Source: Lophium mytilinum (taxonomy: Eukaryota > Ascomycota > Dothideomycetes > Mytilinidiales > Mytilinidiaceae). From it: a DNA stretch of 64,000 bases. Made by a program: the position numbers and the translations under genes. The stretch is taken from positions 310,001 through 374,000 of the forward strand of contig MU004197.1 in the NCBI GenBank assembly GCA_010093605.1. Reading direction: 5' to 3'. The notes beneath the pieces are model-generated. The model did not search any database and was not told where the DNA came from. It saw only the letters and a program-made list of their open reading frames with translations. This document shows, in pieces, positions 11,560 through 23,358 of this stretch (position 1 is its first letter; the number at the start of each line of letters is the position of its first letter).

Positions 11560-12404
11560 ATGAGCCAGCCAGCACCCTCCCAAAGCGTGGGACCTCTATA
11601 CCGCTCCGAAAGCCAGAAACCCACGGCCACAGTCTCTACGAAACTAGAGCACGACAATGTACACATTCTGCCGCAGACGCCGCAGCTCATCGCCCTGCTC
11701 ACGTACTGCCCCCACTCCCCAATCGCACATTTCAAAGACCATAATACTGACGTACTCACTCGCGCAGTATGATCCGCGACAAAGAGACCAACCGCGCCGA
11801 CTTCATCTTCTACTCCAACCGCATCATCCGCCTCCTCGTCGAGGAAGGTCTCAACCACCTCCCCGTCGTCTCCCAAACCGTCGCCACCCCCGTCCCGGGC
11901 GAGAAGTACGCCGGCGTGCGCTTCGAGGGCAAGATCTGCGGCGTGAGCATCATGCGCGCTGGCGAGTCTATGGAGCAGGGTCTGCGCGATTGCTGTCGGT
12001 CAGTGCGCATTGGGAAGATCTTGATCCAGCGGGACGAGGAGACGTCGCAGCCGAAGCTGTTCTACGATAAGCTGCCGGAGGATATCTCGGAGCGGTGGTG
12101 CTTGCTGCTGGATCCGATGCTGGCGACGGGCGGGAGTGCTTTGATGGCTGTGGAGGTGTTGATCAAGAGGGGTGTGCCAGAAGATCATATTCTGTTTTTG
12201 AATCTGATCGCGAGTCCCGAGGGGGCGGTCAACTTTGCGCAGAGGTTCCCGAAGGTGAGAGTTGTGACGGCGTTTGTGGATCGGGGGTTGAACGAGAAAA
12301 AGTGAGTCTTGTCCTGGAGAGTATGAGGAGATTCGTGCTAACTGGATTGCAGCTACATCGTGCCGGGTCTGGGAGACTTTGGTGACAGATTTTATACCAT
12401 GTGA
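11560..12404 (+). CDS. FUR1: Uracil phosphoribosyltransferase
   Basis: Converts uracil plus PRPP to UMP (pyrimidine salvage). Three exons: 11560-11702, 11768-12301 and 12353-12404; introns of 65 and 51 nt. Splicing gives ...LIALLTMIRDKETNRADFIF..., the standard UPRT N-terminal region. The PRPP loop LLDPMLATGGSALMA, the GVSIMRAGESME segment, and the C-terminal uracil-binding stretch YIVPGLGDFGDRFY ending in TM are all present. The product is about 242 aa, close to yeast Fur1. A divergent promoter is shared with WAPL. The neighbouring URC1 homologue, two genes away, belongs to uracil catabolism, which makes the linkage notable. This enzyme also activates 5-fluorouracil in fungi (established knowledge). 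Confidence 0.96.
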
Positions 12405-12749
12405 GGGGTTGCGAGAGCGGTATGGTAAAGCTGCTTGGGTCGTATCATCAAGTGCTGGTGTACGAGGCGACGAAATTGATCTGAGGCCATACAAGACAAA
12501 TATAGCGTGCATGGGAAGGAAAAGGGATCTGAAGTACGATCCGGAACAGAACTTATCGTGGAAAGGCCTCGGAGGCGACTGCGTAACCACCACAAAAGAC
12601 TCACTCGAATAAGACACAATCTGATTTTCTCGTGGTATCCGTGAAGCAAACCTAAACGCCTGCAGAGCCAACCAGCCCCCTAATAAATCAAGCCAAAATA
12701 TCCCTCGTAGAACCGAGATCCCTATCTTACACCAGCCTTTCGACCCTCA

Positions 12750-13332
12750 TTACTCATCATACTCCCCTTCAGCATCCATCTCATCATCCACCACGAACCC
12801 ATCACCGCCATCGTATTTGTCATTCTCTCCACCATCGTCTTCCTCATCATCCCCATTTCCGCCTGCCGCAACACCGCTCGCTCTCCGCGCCGGTCCACTC
12901 CCGCGGTATGTCTCCTTCGGTCCCGTATCTGCCGCCGACTCCTTCGCTACGGCATCGCAAGCATCGATCCAGTCTGCATAGACGTCCACACCGGCGGACA
13001 TGACTGCACGTCTTTGTTAGCCAAGGCTCGAGTCGTGAAAGCTACCCCTCTCCGCAATCTAAATAGGAGGTAAAAGAAGAAGGTGCGCATACAGTTGATA
13101 TTTGTTTGGAAATCCTGACCACACACTTTGCAGTTGAGCCTGCCGATACCGAGCTTCTTTTCGAGGGTTACCGAGACCGAGTTCTCGTGGTTGCAGAATA
13201 GGCACTGGAAAGTCGTGGGGAGTTTTTCCTTCTGCAGACGCGAACATGTTAGTAGATTCGCAAGATGATAAGGAGTGAGGACCGTACCTTCTTCGCCGCC
13301 ATGGGCTTTGAGGCCTTCTTGCGTTTGCCCAT
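12750..13332 (-). CDS. ELF1: Transcription elongation factor 1 (Elf1 zinc-ribbon protein)
   Basis: Exons 13332-13288, 13231-13093 and 13003-12750 on the minus strand give a 145-aa protein. It starts MGKRKKASKPMAAKK, then a four-cysteine zinc ribbon (CLFC ... CKVC), then FQTNINFMSAGVDVYADWID, the signature of Elf1/ELOF1, followed by an acidic Asp/Glu/Gly tail typical of fungal Elf1. It binds RNA polymerase II near the DNA entry tunnel and helps transcription through chromatin (family knowledge). The second intron has a CTAAC-like branch site. It is divergent from URC1 (571 bp between starts). The tail of about 50 acidic residues is longer than in animals but normal in fungi. Confidence 0.93.
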
Positions 13333-13903
13333 GGTGTTTGTGTTGTGAAAGTGAGTTGGTTGCGCACTAGAATAAGGTGGTGGTGGTGGTAGTGGTCAAC
13401 TGCAGTTGATTTCGTTGCGTAAACAAAGACGGGCGCCGCAAATGATGCACCTAATAACGGACGCCTTGGAGTGAATGCGTTCCTGCATCGCCCTCGCTCC
13501 GATCCGGCACGCGCGCCAAGAGCCTCACGCTCACCGCCCGATAAGCAGCTCCAATCAGCTCTCTCCCACTCAGGCCCCTCGCCGACGGAGCTCCCCGCGA
13601 ATGCATCGTGGTGCAACGCTCAGGGCCACCTTCCAATTAGCTACAGGATCACAAATCTCTATTTAACCCGCCCATTCCCGCGCTGCTTCTGCTCTTCTTT
13701 CTTCTTCTTTTTTTTGCCTCTCCCATTTTTCCTTGGAGGGGTCACCACACGCTCAATTCTATCCCACTCTTCCCGTCTATCCTGTGTCTCAAGCTAGCCC
13801 CAGAAGGATTGGCTAAGTGGTCTTTCAGTGTCAGCACATCTCACTTTGTCAATTGTAATCCAGTCGCTTGGGCTTTCTTTGTCTCGACTTCCCAATTGCA
13901 GCA
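13333..13903. promoter_or_regulatory. Divergent promoter region between ELF1 and URC1
   Basis: Holds a strong CT tract (about 13680-13740, TTCTTCTTT-like runs) just upstream of URC1, a common fungal promoter element. No coding sequence is supported. Confidence 0.5.
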
Positions 13904-16203
13904 ATGGCGTCGGATACAACCGATCCTGTGCTCGGTCAGATATTGGAGGGGTTGGCGGCACTCCGTAAGGACAATGCTACCCTCGCATCAGCTGTTGACG
14001 AGATTAACGGCCGTGTGAACATGTTGGCGGGGGTCAAGCAGCTACATGATGTTGCTGCTGCGGCGAATGGTTCCTCAGCGCCCGTGAAGGCGGAGGAGAA
14101 GCCAGCGGAGACCGTTGCGAGCCTTAGTGAGACATATGAGGGTGCCCCCACTGCTGCTGAAGTGCCCAAGGAACGCCGTGCCAGCACAACCTCCAAGATC
14201 ATTCTCACAAGTTATCCTGGTCAGGCGGGCGTGGACCCGTTGCCTATGGATTGGGGCAATAAGGACCCGAATGTTCGAGGTCCAGTCGTAGTCTCTAGAC
14301 ATCCGAACACCTTTCGTCGACGAAATGGTAAATAAGTTCTCCTTATTCGACCCCTGTCTCTCCCCTCCACTGCTATCACAAATGTCCACAATACTCACAT
14401 GTCCAAGCTCTCGGTGCCCATGGCGGCTCCTACTCCATCTACCACGCCCTCGCCGTCGCCAGCAAAGAGCTCGATGTCTCGCACAAGCCTGATTTCACCA
14501 ACACGGAGCCCGCCGCCGACATAGGACCATTCCCGCAATGGAGTGATAAGAAGAAGATCGTGTCCATGGACCCTCTAGGCCATCTTGCCCCCTGGCTCTT
14601 CGCCGAGACCATCACCAAGGACAACGTCGAGATCCGGCCCACCATCGCCATCACCCGCGCGCACATGAAGCTGCCCGAGCTCGAAGAGAGCGTCCGCAAA
14701 GGACGCCTCGTACCAGACGGCAAGATCTGCCTCAACTCATCCGGCGAGCTAGCAGTCACCAAGTTTGCGGTCGAGCCCGTGTGGTATCTCCCCGGCGTAG
14801 CCGAGCGATTCGGAATCGACGAGGGAACGCTCCGGCGAGCATTATTCGAAGAGACCGGCGGCTCATACCCCGAGCTCATCACCCGCGGCGACATCAAAGT
14901 CTTCCTCCCCCCCATAGGCGGCCTAACCGTCTACTGCTTCGGCGACCCAGCCAAGATGTCCGACCCTAACGTGCGTCTCGCGCTGCGCGTGCACGACGAG
15001 TGCAACGGCTCCGACGTCTTTGGCAGCGACATCTGCACCTGCCGCCCCTATCTCATCTTCGGTGTCGAGGAGGCGGTCAAGGAGGCGCAGAAGGGCGGGT
15101 CTGGCGTCGTGATCTACTTCCGAAAGGAGGGTCGCGCGCTGGGCGAGGTGACGAAGTATCTGGTCTATAATGCTCGTAAGCGTGGTACGGATCGCGCGAG
15201 TGAGTATTTTCAGCGCACGGAGAATATTGCGGGGGTTAAGGATATGCGGTTCCAGGCGTTGATGCCGGATGTGAGTTTGTCCCTACTCCTCCCCATTCTA
15301 CTGCGGCAAGAATGAAGGTTCGACTTGGGATTCGACGTCTCCCTAAAAGAGAGTGCTGGAGATGTATCTCATACGTACCGCTCGCCGCACAACAGGCTCT
15401 CAATTTACTAACCATCATACGCATGCAGATCCTGCATTGGTTGGGAATCACCAAGATCGATCGCATGCTCAGCATGTCCAAGTACGTTGCACCCCTCCTT
15501 TCCACTACATCGCTGCCCCTCAACACCAAGCCGCCCAGCTCGCCACTGCACACACACTTCCCCACTTTACACTCCCCAACATCCTGCACAAAACACGAGC
15601 TTTGCAACACAGCGATCGGCTTCCCCGACCTCGTCCTCCCAAACTACACATCCAATCCTGGTCAATCACTTACTAACACGCCCACAGCATGAAACACGAC
15701 GCCATCGTCGAGCAAGGCATCCCGATCCACGAGCGCGTTCCCATCCCCGACGACATGATCCCCGAGGACAGCCGCGTGGAGATAGACGCGAAGATCTTTG
15801 CTGGCTACTGTACGTTGCCCCCCTCCCTTTCCCTATTTCCCTACTTCCCAACCCTCTCTTTCTTCTAAAAGTGATCGCCCGGCTGGATCGGCACACCCGC
15901 AGCGATAGCCGTTTCTCGGTGTGGAGGGCTAGCAGTTCTAGACGCGCTTGGCTGTGCGCCGATCGGCGCATGCGGGGTGGAGGGGTGGCGATCTGGGCTC
16001 AAGGGTGTTTCATTCTAGACTCACGGGCTTGTTTGTGTGTGTGGGTTTTGGTATATGAAGCTAATGTAACGTAGTCACGACTGGCAAGGTCATGTCGATG
16101 GAGGAGTTGCAGAATGTTAAGGGGAGGGGGTGGGATGATGTTGATGTGAGTATTCTGCTTTCTGTGAGTCTGTATGGGTTGTAGCTGATGTTGATAGCAC
16201 TGA
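13904..16203 (+). CDS. URC1: GTP cyclohydrolase II homologue of the URC1 (uracil catabolism) type
   Basis: Six exons (13904-14327, 14408-15270, 15429-15481, 15688-15809, 16075-16145, 16198-16203) give 512 aa; the last exon encodes only His plus stop. The start is ATG MASDTTDPV; an upstream in-frame ATG at 13868 is less likely. The middle holds the GCHII core: RVHDECNGSDVF, the zinc cysteines in GSDICTCRP, the catalytic-type YFRKEGRALGEV loop, and the RTENIAGVKDMR region. An N-terminal extension (RHPNTFRRRNALGAHGGSYS) marks the Urc1 subfamily rather than riboflavin-pathway RIB1. In the yeast Lachancea kluyveri, URC1 is needed for uracil catabolism. No RIB1-type DHBP synthase domain is seen. 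It lies 1.5 kb from FUR1 with ELF1 between. Confidence 0.9.
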
Positions 16204-19200
16204 TCACTTCGACTATGATTGTGAGATGGAGAGGTGAGTGTGGTACGGACGATGGAGACAAGACGAAAGCTGTAGGTCCTATACGTGCTTGGTGCGAGAA
16301 TGCGAGAACGTCACGGGCAGTTGCGACGGTGCTGCGGTGTCTTGAGCGATGGGTGCTTAGAATGGGCGGTCCTTGTTTGCGAAAATGTGAATTGAAGAAA
16401 CTGCGAATTGATACAATACTTTCGTGATGTCGCTGCTGAGTCCAGATGAGTGAGGATGATACAAGGATAGCAACGCAACTTGGGTCTTCCGAGCCCTTCA
16501 ACATGTCTCCGACCTTCATGCCGCGACAGGACGCTGAGTGCGGCAGGTTAGGAGTATACAGACGTCGTGGTGGGGCGTACTGATTGGTAGCTGTGCTATG
16601 CTATCGCCGTAGAAGTAGTCTCACGACATCAACGTGGGTGATAGTATGGAGGATTGAAAGAGAGTTTACAAGGCTAGCAGATAAGCTAGGATATACAGAG
16701 ATGTAACTGAGGATTGGATCGCACTCCCGCTAGTAGTGCTCGAGCTCCTTTGGAGATATCCTGCTGGATGAGTGCACTGGATTACGCTCACGCTCACGCT
16801 CCTGATTCTCGAGATTCTGCGCACGACGCCTGCATGTACACTGTTAGGTGAGTGCACACCCACGCCAAATCGTCCGAGGATCAGGATTGAGAGTAAACGT
16901 TAACTAGTGCATGCCGATAGAGCATCTCATCAACCACAACCGAGGCGGAGCCAAGTACGATACTTGGTCACCTACGTTCTATGCCAATGTTGCCTAGAAC
17001 AAGCAACTAAACACCAGGCCTCTACAAAGTAGTTGGCCAGCGCGCGGAGGATAAGCAAAACACCATAGGGTCCGGTTCCTTCCTTCCCCGCACCGTGTCG
17101 CAGCCGTTGTGGAGTCTGACATGCATCTCCACCGCGCACCTGACACTCGCGGTAGCAAGTAAGAAAGCGGTTACAAGGCTGACGCCTCCGACTCTAGGGC
17201 TGGGCAGCCAGTCAACGCGCCGGGAGCCGGAGTGCTCATCGTCGAAGCGGGTGATTCGCTCCGGCGCGGGCCGTTGGCTGCCTGGGGGCGGTTTTGGGAG
17301 CCGTTGAAAGGATTCCCGCTATCGCAGCTAAGCAGGTTTTTGGGCGCGGGTGGGATTCTTGGAGGTGTCGAACGGGTTTTTGCTGCGGTTATCGAAGGGT
17401 GTTAGTAGTGGGGAGGAGCCAGTGGAGAGGGGCGAAGTTGTATACGCCGGAGTCGGCGCTGTAGTGAAGTGCAAGATAGGAAGGGAGCGGCGGTGTTTAG
17501 GTGTGTTAGTAAGGACAGAACGCGTAGACCGTCTATCAATAATGTATCAGACGATGAAATTGTGGAGAGTTGCAGATGGAGGTGATATATAGCAGGGGCT
17601 TGATTGAGGGTCCAGATGCGTCGCATGGTATGGCCTCGTTTGGGCAAAGATATGGACAGAATGTAGAGGTACTTCCCGACTCAGCCAGCACTGTGCGAGG
17701 CTGTCGTGTCTTTTGCGGTACCGGATTCCCGTAGTGGTGTGCAAACCTGTGGCCTCATCACGGCTAGGGCTGCTCGCATATGCCATGCTGCCCGTCGCGA
17801 GGGTGTGCTGCCCGGTAGCGTCGCCAGGGGGTGTGAAGTCCGGACGAGTGGGCTACAGGCACCCTGCGAGCTGGCATTGAAGCCGAGAGACTCGATTGGG
17901 ATGCATTACAGCGCTTCTGAAACCTCCGAAGCACTGGCTGTCCAGGAGGGTAAGTTTCAGCGCCGAGAAGCACGCTGCGGCACCAGTCCACGCGATGCGG
18001 GAGTGGGGTGCAAGGCGTGAGGTGGGCTGGTTTAGGTGGACTGGTGCGAGAGACTGGCGGCCAGCGTGCGTTGCAGGCGCTGTACGTGTCGTGCTCGAAG
18101 TGGTTGTGCTGCGTGTCGGCTGGGCAACGAGAGCACGAGTCGGGAAGAAGAGCGATGACGACAAGACTGTTGGACGAGATGACGGGAGAGGAGCAGCACC
18201 ATGGTGAGAGTGTGGGAGACAAAAGAAACGGCGGCAGTGTGCGGAGGAAGCATCGTGATCGCGGCGTGGGTGAGCGATGAGCGATGAGCGATGAGCGATG
18301 ATGAGAGCGGAGGCTTGCGGCAGCGGGAGACTCATCCGCGAATCCTTCCAGGTTCCTGGACATGCACCATCTCAAAAACCCTTGGAAGCCAGCACGACGA
18401 GATGTACACTTTCCTGTACTGCGTCCATGTATCGTTGTATCCAAGTCTCCCACGCGACTCCCCAAGCACGGCTATTCCTCCCGGAGACGTCTTCCCCTCA
18501 GTCTCGACACCTCCCCCGGCACCCTCGCCGGTGTTGGGACTCGAGGCGCTGACGTCCGGCCATACAAGATGCAATTTGATCCCCAACGTCTGAACTGGCC
18601 CTCGTCCGCAGACTCGAGTCGCGATAGACAGGGAGCGTGGCGGCCAGGCCAGCCCTCCCGCGCTCCCCGTCACCGATGGAGGCCATGATGCCAATCAGGG
18701 ACACATATATGCTGCCCTAACCTCTCCTTAACCACCCATTTCCCTGCCCGCCGACTGCTACTGCAACAACACACGCCTCATGCCTCGCACCATTTTGATT
18801 GAATGAATGACTTGCTCCTGGCCCCGCTCGCCCAAGCCCAGCAGGCCCAGCAGTCCACTTCGCGCTGCATCGCGACCACCCACCGCTCTCCACGCCGCTG
18901 ACTCGCACCCGCTTCCCACGGTACGGCTGACAGCGCAGCGGGCCAGGCTTGCTGCAGCGGAGCGACGGCACAAGCAAAAAAGACAACGGGCCCACGCTGC
19001 ATAACCGCCCTAGTCAGACAACGCATGGGATCCCAGCGGCGGATATATCCCGAGCAGTGAATTGCACCGGCCCTGCTTGTTCTCAGCTCGCCCCGTGGAA
19101 CTCAAATCTCTCGAGACTCGCTGCTGACTGACGTTGCCATTACTTTTACTCTCCACTACAAAACGAAGCCGTGACGCTCTCCTGTTCACGACCCTTTCAC

Positions 19201-19336
19201 GACTCGACTACGACTTTACGACTGCGCATTTATTGCTGCCTACGATACCCACTCAACGATTAACGACTCGACCATTCCGACTTACGACCATACCTCACTG
19301 CGTGTTCTCCCATCTACCACCAGACCACTATCCACA
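16204..19336. other. 3.1-kb stretch without a convincing gene
   Basis: Several long frames exist in this GC-rich stretch (for example 17764-18465 minus), but they overlap one another on both strands, lack ATG-supported conserved starts and show no recognisable domain. The last few hundred bases are C/T/A-rich and probably form the leader and promoter of the gene at 19337. A four-copy heptanucleotide repeat lies at 18272-18299. A lineage-specific gene cannot be excluded. Confidence 0.4.
18272..18299. repeat. Tandem heptamer repeat, GAGCGAT x4
   Basis: Four perfect head-to-tail copies of GAGCGAT, followed by a related GATGAGAGCGG. A short simple repeat with no visible coding context. Confidence 0.85.
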
Positions 19337-19804
19337 ATGGCGAACCGCTTCTACATCTCCCTCCCAGCGCCCTGCCCAGCAAAGCCCGCCAACCGCCGCC
19401 CTCCGCTCACTCCCTCCACTGTCTCAGCGCCCTCCCTGAGCGCATGTACACCCACCGTGTCCCGTCGTGACAGTGGCAGCGGCAGTCCCACCAAGGCGAC
19501 GTCACTTCTTGCAAAGGTGGCATCGCACCCTTCAACGCCACGCCGCGGCATGACACCTGCATCCTCGCCACTGCCCTCGCCCTCACCGAAGTCACCAGAG
19601 GAGCACAACTCGCCACTGTACACCCCACGCGAGAAGGACGGAAGGCCAATGATATGGAGACACGACTCGGCACGCCATTTCCACCGCCATCAGTCGCAGG
19701 ACGGCTACATCAGCTTCCCCGACTTCGAGAAGTTCTGCCAGACGCAAGAGTACCAGGCAAGAGAGGAGCATCAAAATGCCCAGAGAACGGCGGTGAAGAC
19801 GTGA
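19337..19804 (+). CDS. Small basic Ser/Pro-rich protein of unknown function
   Basis: An intronless 155-aa protein starting MANRFYISLPAPCPAKPANR. The N-terminal 100 residues are Ser/Thr/Pro-rich and look disordered (PLPSPSPKSPEEHNSPLYTP, with several possible proline-directed phosphosites). The C-terminal 50 residues look more ordered, with a His-rich stretch RHFHRHQSQDG and an FPDFEKFCQTQEYQAREEHQ helix. No domain recognised. The long C/A-rich 5' flank and a sensible ATG context support a real gene. The overlapping antisense frames lack such features. Function unknown. Confidence 0.65.
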   Translation: MANRFYISLPAPCPAKPANRRPPLTPSTVSAPSLSACTPTVSRRDSGSGSPTKATSLLAKVASHPSTPRRGMTPASSPLPSPSPKSPEEHNSPLYTPREKDGRPMIWRHDSARHFHRHQSQDGYISFPDFEKFCQTQEYQAREEHQNAQRTAVKT

Positions 19805-20709
19805 AGAGACGCGCGGAGTGAAGGATGGAACGTGCTTCAAGAGGAAGTGCTATGCTGAGACCAGGAAAGTCTCAGCCTAATCAACAAACAAATGTCTTAC
19901 TACGACTTTTATCTCCCGCGTTATCGGAGGCTACACCGTGTTTTGGGATTATCCGGTTGTTAGACGGAGACGGAGTGGTGTGTATGCGATAGGGCGAAGT
20001 CTATCGGGATCGAAGAGCACAGCATCGCCCATCGGCTCCATGGCCCGATTAGAGGCGGCATTCCTTGCAGGACGCCATCGGAAGGAAGTCATCGCCTGAA
20101 TGGTTCCACTCCTACTACAGAGTGTTGAAACGATAGTCACTGGTCATCTTCACGAGACAAGTCTCAGGTCTGATGTCCTCCTCGAGGCCGCTGTCACATC
20201 GTTCCTGAAGCGTACGGCGGCATCAATTAGCATTCATTAGCGAAGTCGTCTCACATGGACAGGCATGACGGGGAAAGCTTGGGAAAGGTCGCATTCGATA
20301 CCCCACCTACAGCTCGTGGTCCTATTATCGAACAGCAGATCGGCATCGATTGCTTCTTGATGCTAGATTGGAGGGACTGTCAGGTCAAAGAGTCTCCCAG
20401 CGCCGGCGTTTGCGGAGTATGTAAATAGACGCTCTTGCTAGCGTTCTTACTCAATTTAATACATGATACCACGACTTTTGAAAACCTATCTTGACAACTT
20501 CGTGATTTCGCCGTGATAAAGTTCTGTGATGCTCTTGCCGGACTCCCAGATCGCGGCTCCAATTGTTGTGAGTGCCAAGGCCGGAAAAACTATGCCGCCG
20601 GACTCGCTTCGGAAGGAGCCCACGACCGCTCCACCCGCAAAATCAATCTTGACGACGACCTCGTGCATCTCCAACCTCACGTCTCTTCCAGCACAACAGT
20701 CTATCCAAC
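19805..20709. other. Intergenic region upstream of RPS1
   Basis: No gene is supported. The frames here are short and overlapping. The final ~150 bases carry the RPS1 promoter and leader, with CTTCCAGCACAACAG-like pyrimidine/adenine sequence before the ATG. Confidence 0.4.
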
Positions 20710-21936
20710 ATGGCTGTCGGGTACGTCTAAATCCAATCTCCCCATTACGCTCGTCATTTTGCTCTGGACATTACTTTATGGACAACCCCGCACGGCCAAT
20801 AAATCTTCAATCGACATCGAAGCGCAGACAGTGGCGGCATGGCTTTGAGAAGATCATTGGGATGTGCGAGACTCTGCAAAGTAATCCTAGAGCCTGCACA
20901 TTTAACTTTCAATTGCGCATTTGAAGACCTTAGCTAACATTAATTTTCTACAGCAAGAACAAGGTACATCAAACCAGAACCACCCGCATTACACTCCGTC
21001 GCATACTAAACATCCGGTCAGAGACTTTCCAAGGGAAAGAAGGGCCTCAAGAAGCGAACCGACCCCTTCGCGAAGAAGGACTGGTACAACATCAAGGGTG
21101 AGATTGGCAGACGACTTCGCACTCTTGGATGCCATACTGAAGGAAGTACCAGCACCGGGCACCTTCCAGGTCCGCGATGTCGGCAAAACGCTCGTAAACC
21201 GCACCACCGGTCTCAAGAACGCCAACGATGCCCTCAAGGGCCGGATAGTCGAGGTTTCGCTCGCCGATCTGCAGAAGGATGAGGACCATGCGTTCCGCAA
21301 GGTCAAGCTACGCGTCGACGAGGTGCAGGGCAAGAACTGCCTGACCAACTTCCACGGCCTCGACTTCACCTCGGACAAGCTGCGCTCGCTGGTGCGCAAG
21401 TGGCAAACCCTCATCGAGGCCAACGTCGTCGTCAAGACCACCGACGACTACCTCCTCCGCCTCTTCGCCATCGCCTTCACCAAGAGGCGGCCCAACCAGA
21501 TCAAGAAGACCACCTATGCCGCATCTTCGCAGATCCGTGCCATCCGGAAGAAGATGACCGAGATCATGACGCGTGAGGCGAGCAGCTGCACGCTTTCTCA
21601 GCTTACCCACAAGCTGATCCCCGAGGTCATTGGCCGCGAGATTGAGAAGGCCGCGCAGGGCATCTACCCCCTCCAGAACGTATGTTCACGGTTCTCAAGA
21701 TTGTGATTGTAGTATCAGGCTGACACTTCTCAGGTGCACGTACGAAAGGTCAAGCTGTTGAAGTCCCCCAAGTTCGACCTGGGCGCTCTCCTCGGTCTAC
21801 ATGGCGAGTCTTCGGCGAACGATTCGGGAGAGAAGGTACGTTCCCACCCCCTCCACCACTCAAGCCCTTCGAAACCCATCTTAACAAATTACAGGTCGAG
21901 CGGGAATTCAAGGAGACTGTCCTCGAGGCCGTCTAG
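20710..21936 (+). CDS. RPS1: 40S ribosomal protein eS1 (S3ae)
   Basis: Six exons: 20710-20720, 20954-20963, 21022-21097, 21153-21679, 21734-21835 and 21895-21936; the product is 255 aa. Splicing gives [20 protein letters not shown] then [20 protein letters not shown], an almost invariant eS1 N-terminus. It belongs to the small ribosomal subunit near the mRNA exit. The first exon has 11 nt and the second only 10 nt, so seven codons are split over two tiny exons, a structure seen for several fungal ribosomal protein genes with 5' introns. The 233-nt first intron is the longest in the gene. Missing the microexon would cost the conserved KNK and the frame. Confidence 0.96.
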
Positions 21937-23358
21937 ATTCAGCTTCGCACAAAAAGTGTGGGTTGCTGAAGTTTATGACGCTGGTTGTTGGGGCTCGGCT
22001 TCTTTTCTCATTGGCATCGGTCAAGGTGTTTTCTGTTCAAAGGTTATCAACACAATGACCAAAAATCGAATCAAGTAGCTTGAACTCATCACCCGGTTTT
22101 TGCTGCATGTCTTGGAATGAGGAGAGAGATGTCCGGGATGCAGGAGATGTGGAAGAGGTGCAGACGGAATGTTTGCGTGTGTGAGGATAATGAGACGGCT
22201 TGCCCAACATGCCCATCCCTTCGATTTTCTTGTGAAACTCGACTACCTCGAACTCTCGATTTTCTCGCCCTATATTCCCGAACTTCTAACCCCTACCAAA
22301 TTACTGCTAACCATGCACTAACCCACCATCTAGACCCTTTCCCCTTCCCAACCCAAAAAGACCCACTCCCACACACCCAACTCCCGTCTCCCCAAAATGT
22401 CCAATATCCCATTTTAACACCCCATCCCCTCCCTTTCAAAACCCTCACACCTACGAGTTAGCGTATCCCCAGTCCAGCATAGCGCCCGCCCCGGCCCTGC
22501 GGCCGCTGCCGCGCCAACACACGTGGCTGTCTGGACACCGCTACATCCCAGATGCGAAAGTGGATCTGGAAATGTGGTTAACTTTGACTTCGGCCGGGGC
22601 CGGGCATGGCGTGGTTAGGGGATGTTGTTAGGGGGAGGTGAGGTGGCGGGGTTCACCGCTGTTTCGGGGGGGAGAGAGTGGGGGACAGAGGAATTGGGAT
22701 GAGTGTTTGAGGCTGATCGGTGAGTGTGATGTTCTGTGAGGAGGAGCGGTGGCATGGTATGATGGGAGGGGAAGTGGGATGTTGGGAGTTGGGAGTTGGA
22801 AGGTCAGGGGGTGGTGGGCATGGGAAGAGTTGGTTGTGGGAGATGAGGGATGACGTTGAGGTTGTGATAACGGGTTCTGCAGGTTCGAACTTTGTGGTTT
22901 GAGTTTGGAAGCGTAGTGTATGCAGGGTGGATGCAGAGTGATTGCAGACGGTTTCGGAGGTGCAGTAGGATGTGGGATGACGTGTCTGTAGAGTTCTAGG
23001 GTCTGTGGTAGTGTGCGTAGGATGCAGTAAGTATGCCGCTACGAAAGCATCGTCCAACGTGTCTTATCTTGCTTTCCATCTTGCTGCGCATGTGCGGGCT
23101 CTTAGCTTGTTTTGATTACTTTGTCTTGCTTTGTTCACTGATTGGCGGGGAGTAGAGGTTGTAGTGTTCCGCTTTTGATATTTGATATAGTCGGCTTCAT
23201 TTGCGCCTGCAAGTGTTATATGAGCCTTCTCTGCACCCAGGATCCTTACTCTTCGGTCTCCGGACTCGATTCAACCTTCGGAGCATCATCCTCTTCGTCC
23301 CACGTTCCTACTCTCAGCATTCGGACGCTTGGTGTCCTTTCAACAATCGTATACATCG
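21937..23358. other. Intergenic region with opposite strand-composition blocks
   Basis: Between the convergent 3' ends of RPS1 and ARPC3. About 22240-22460 is strongly C/T/A-rich on the plus strand, and about 22620-22920 strongly G/T/A-rich, giving a composition switch. Frames through it are low-complexity and not convincing genes. Confidence 0.45.

Noticed and set aside
17764-18465. 233-codon minus-strand frame in the URC1-19337 gap
   Set aside because: No conserved features, Ser/Arg/His-rich random-looking composition, overlapped by frames on both strands. GC-rich DNA yields such frames by chance.
22653-23057. 134-codon minus-strand Thr/Pro/Ser-rich frame
   Set aside because: Explained by the composition-biased block; low complexity without start or domain support.
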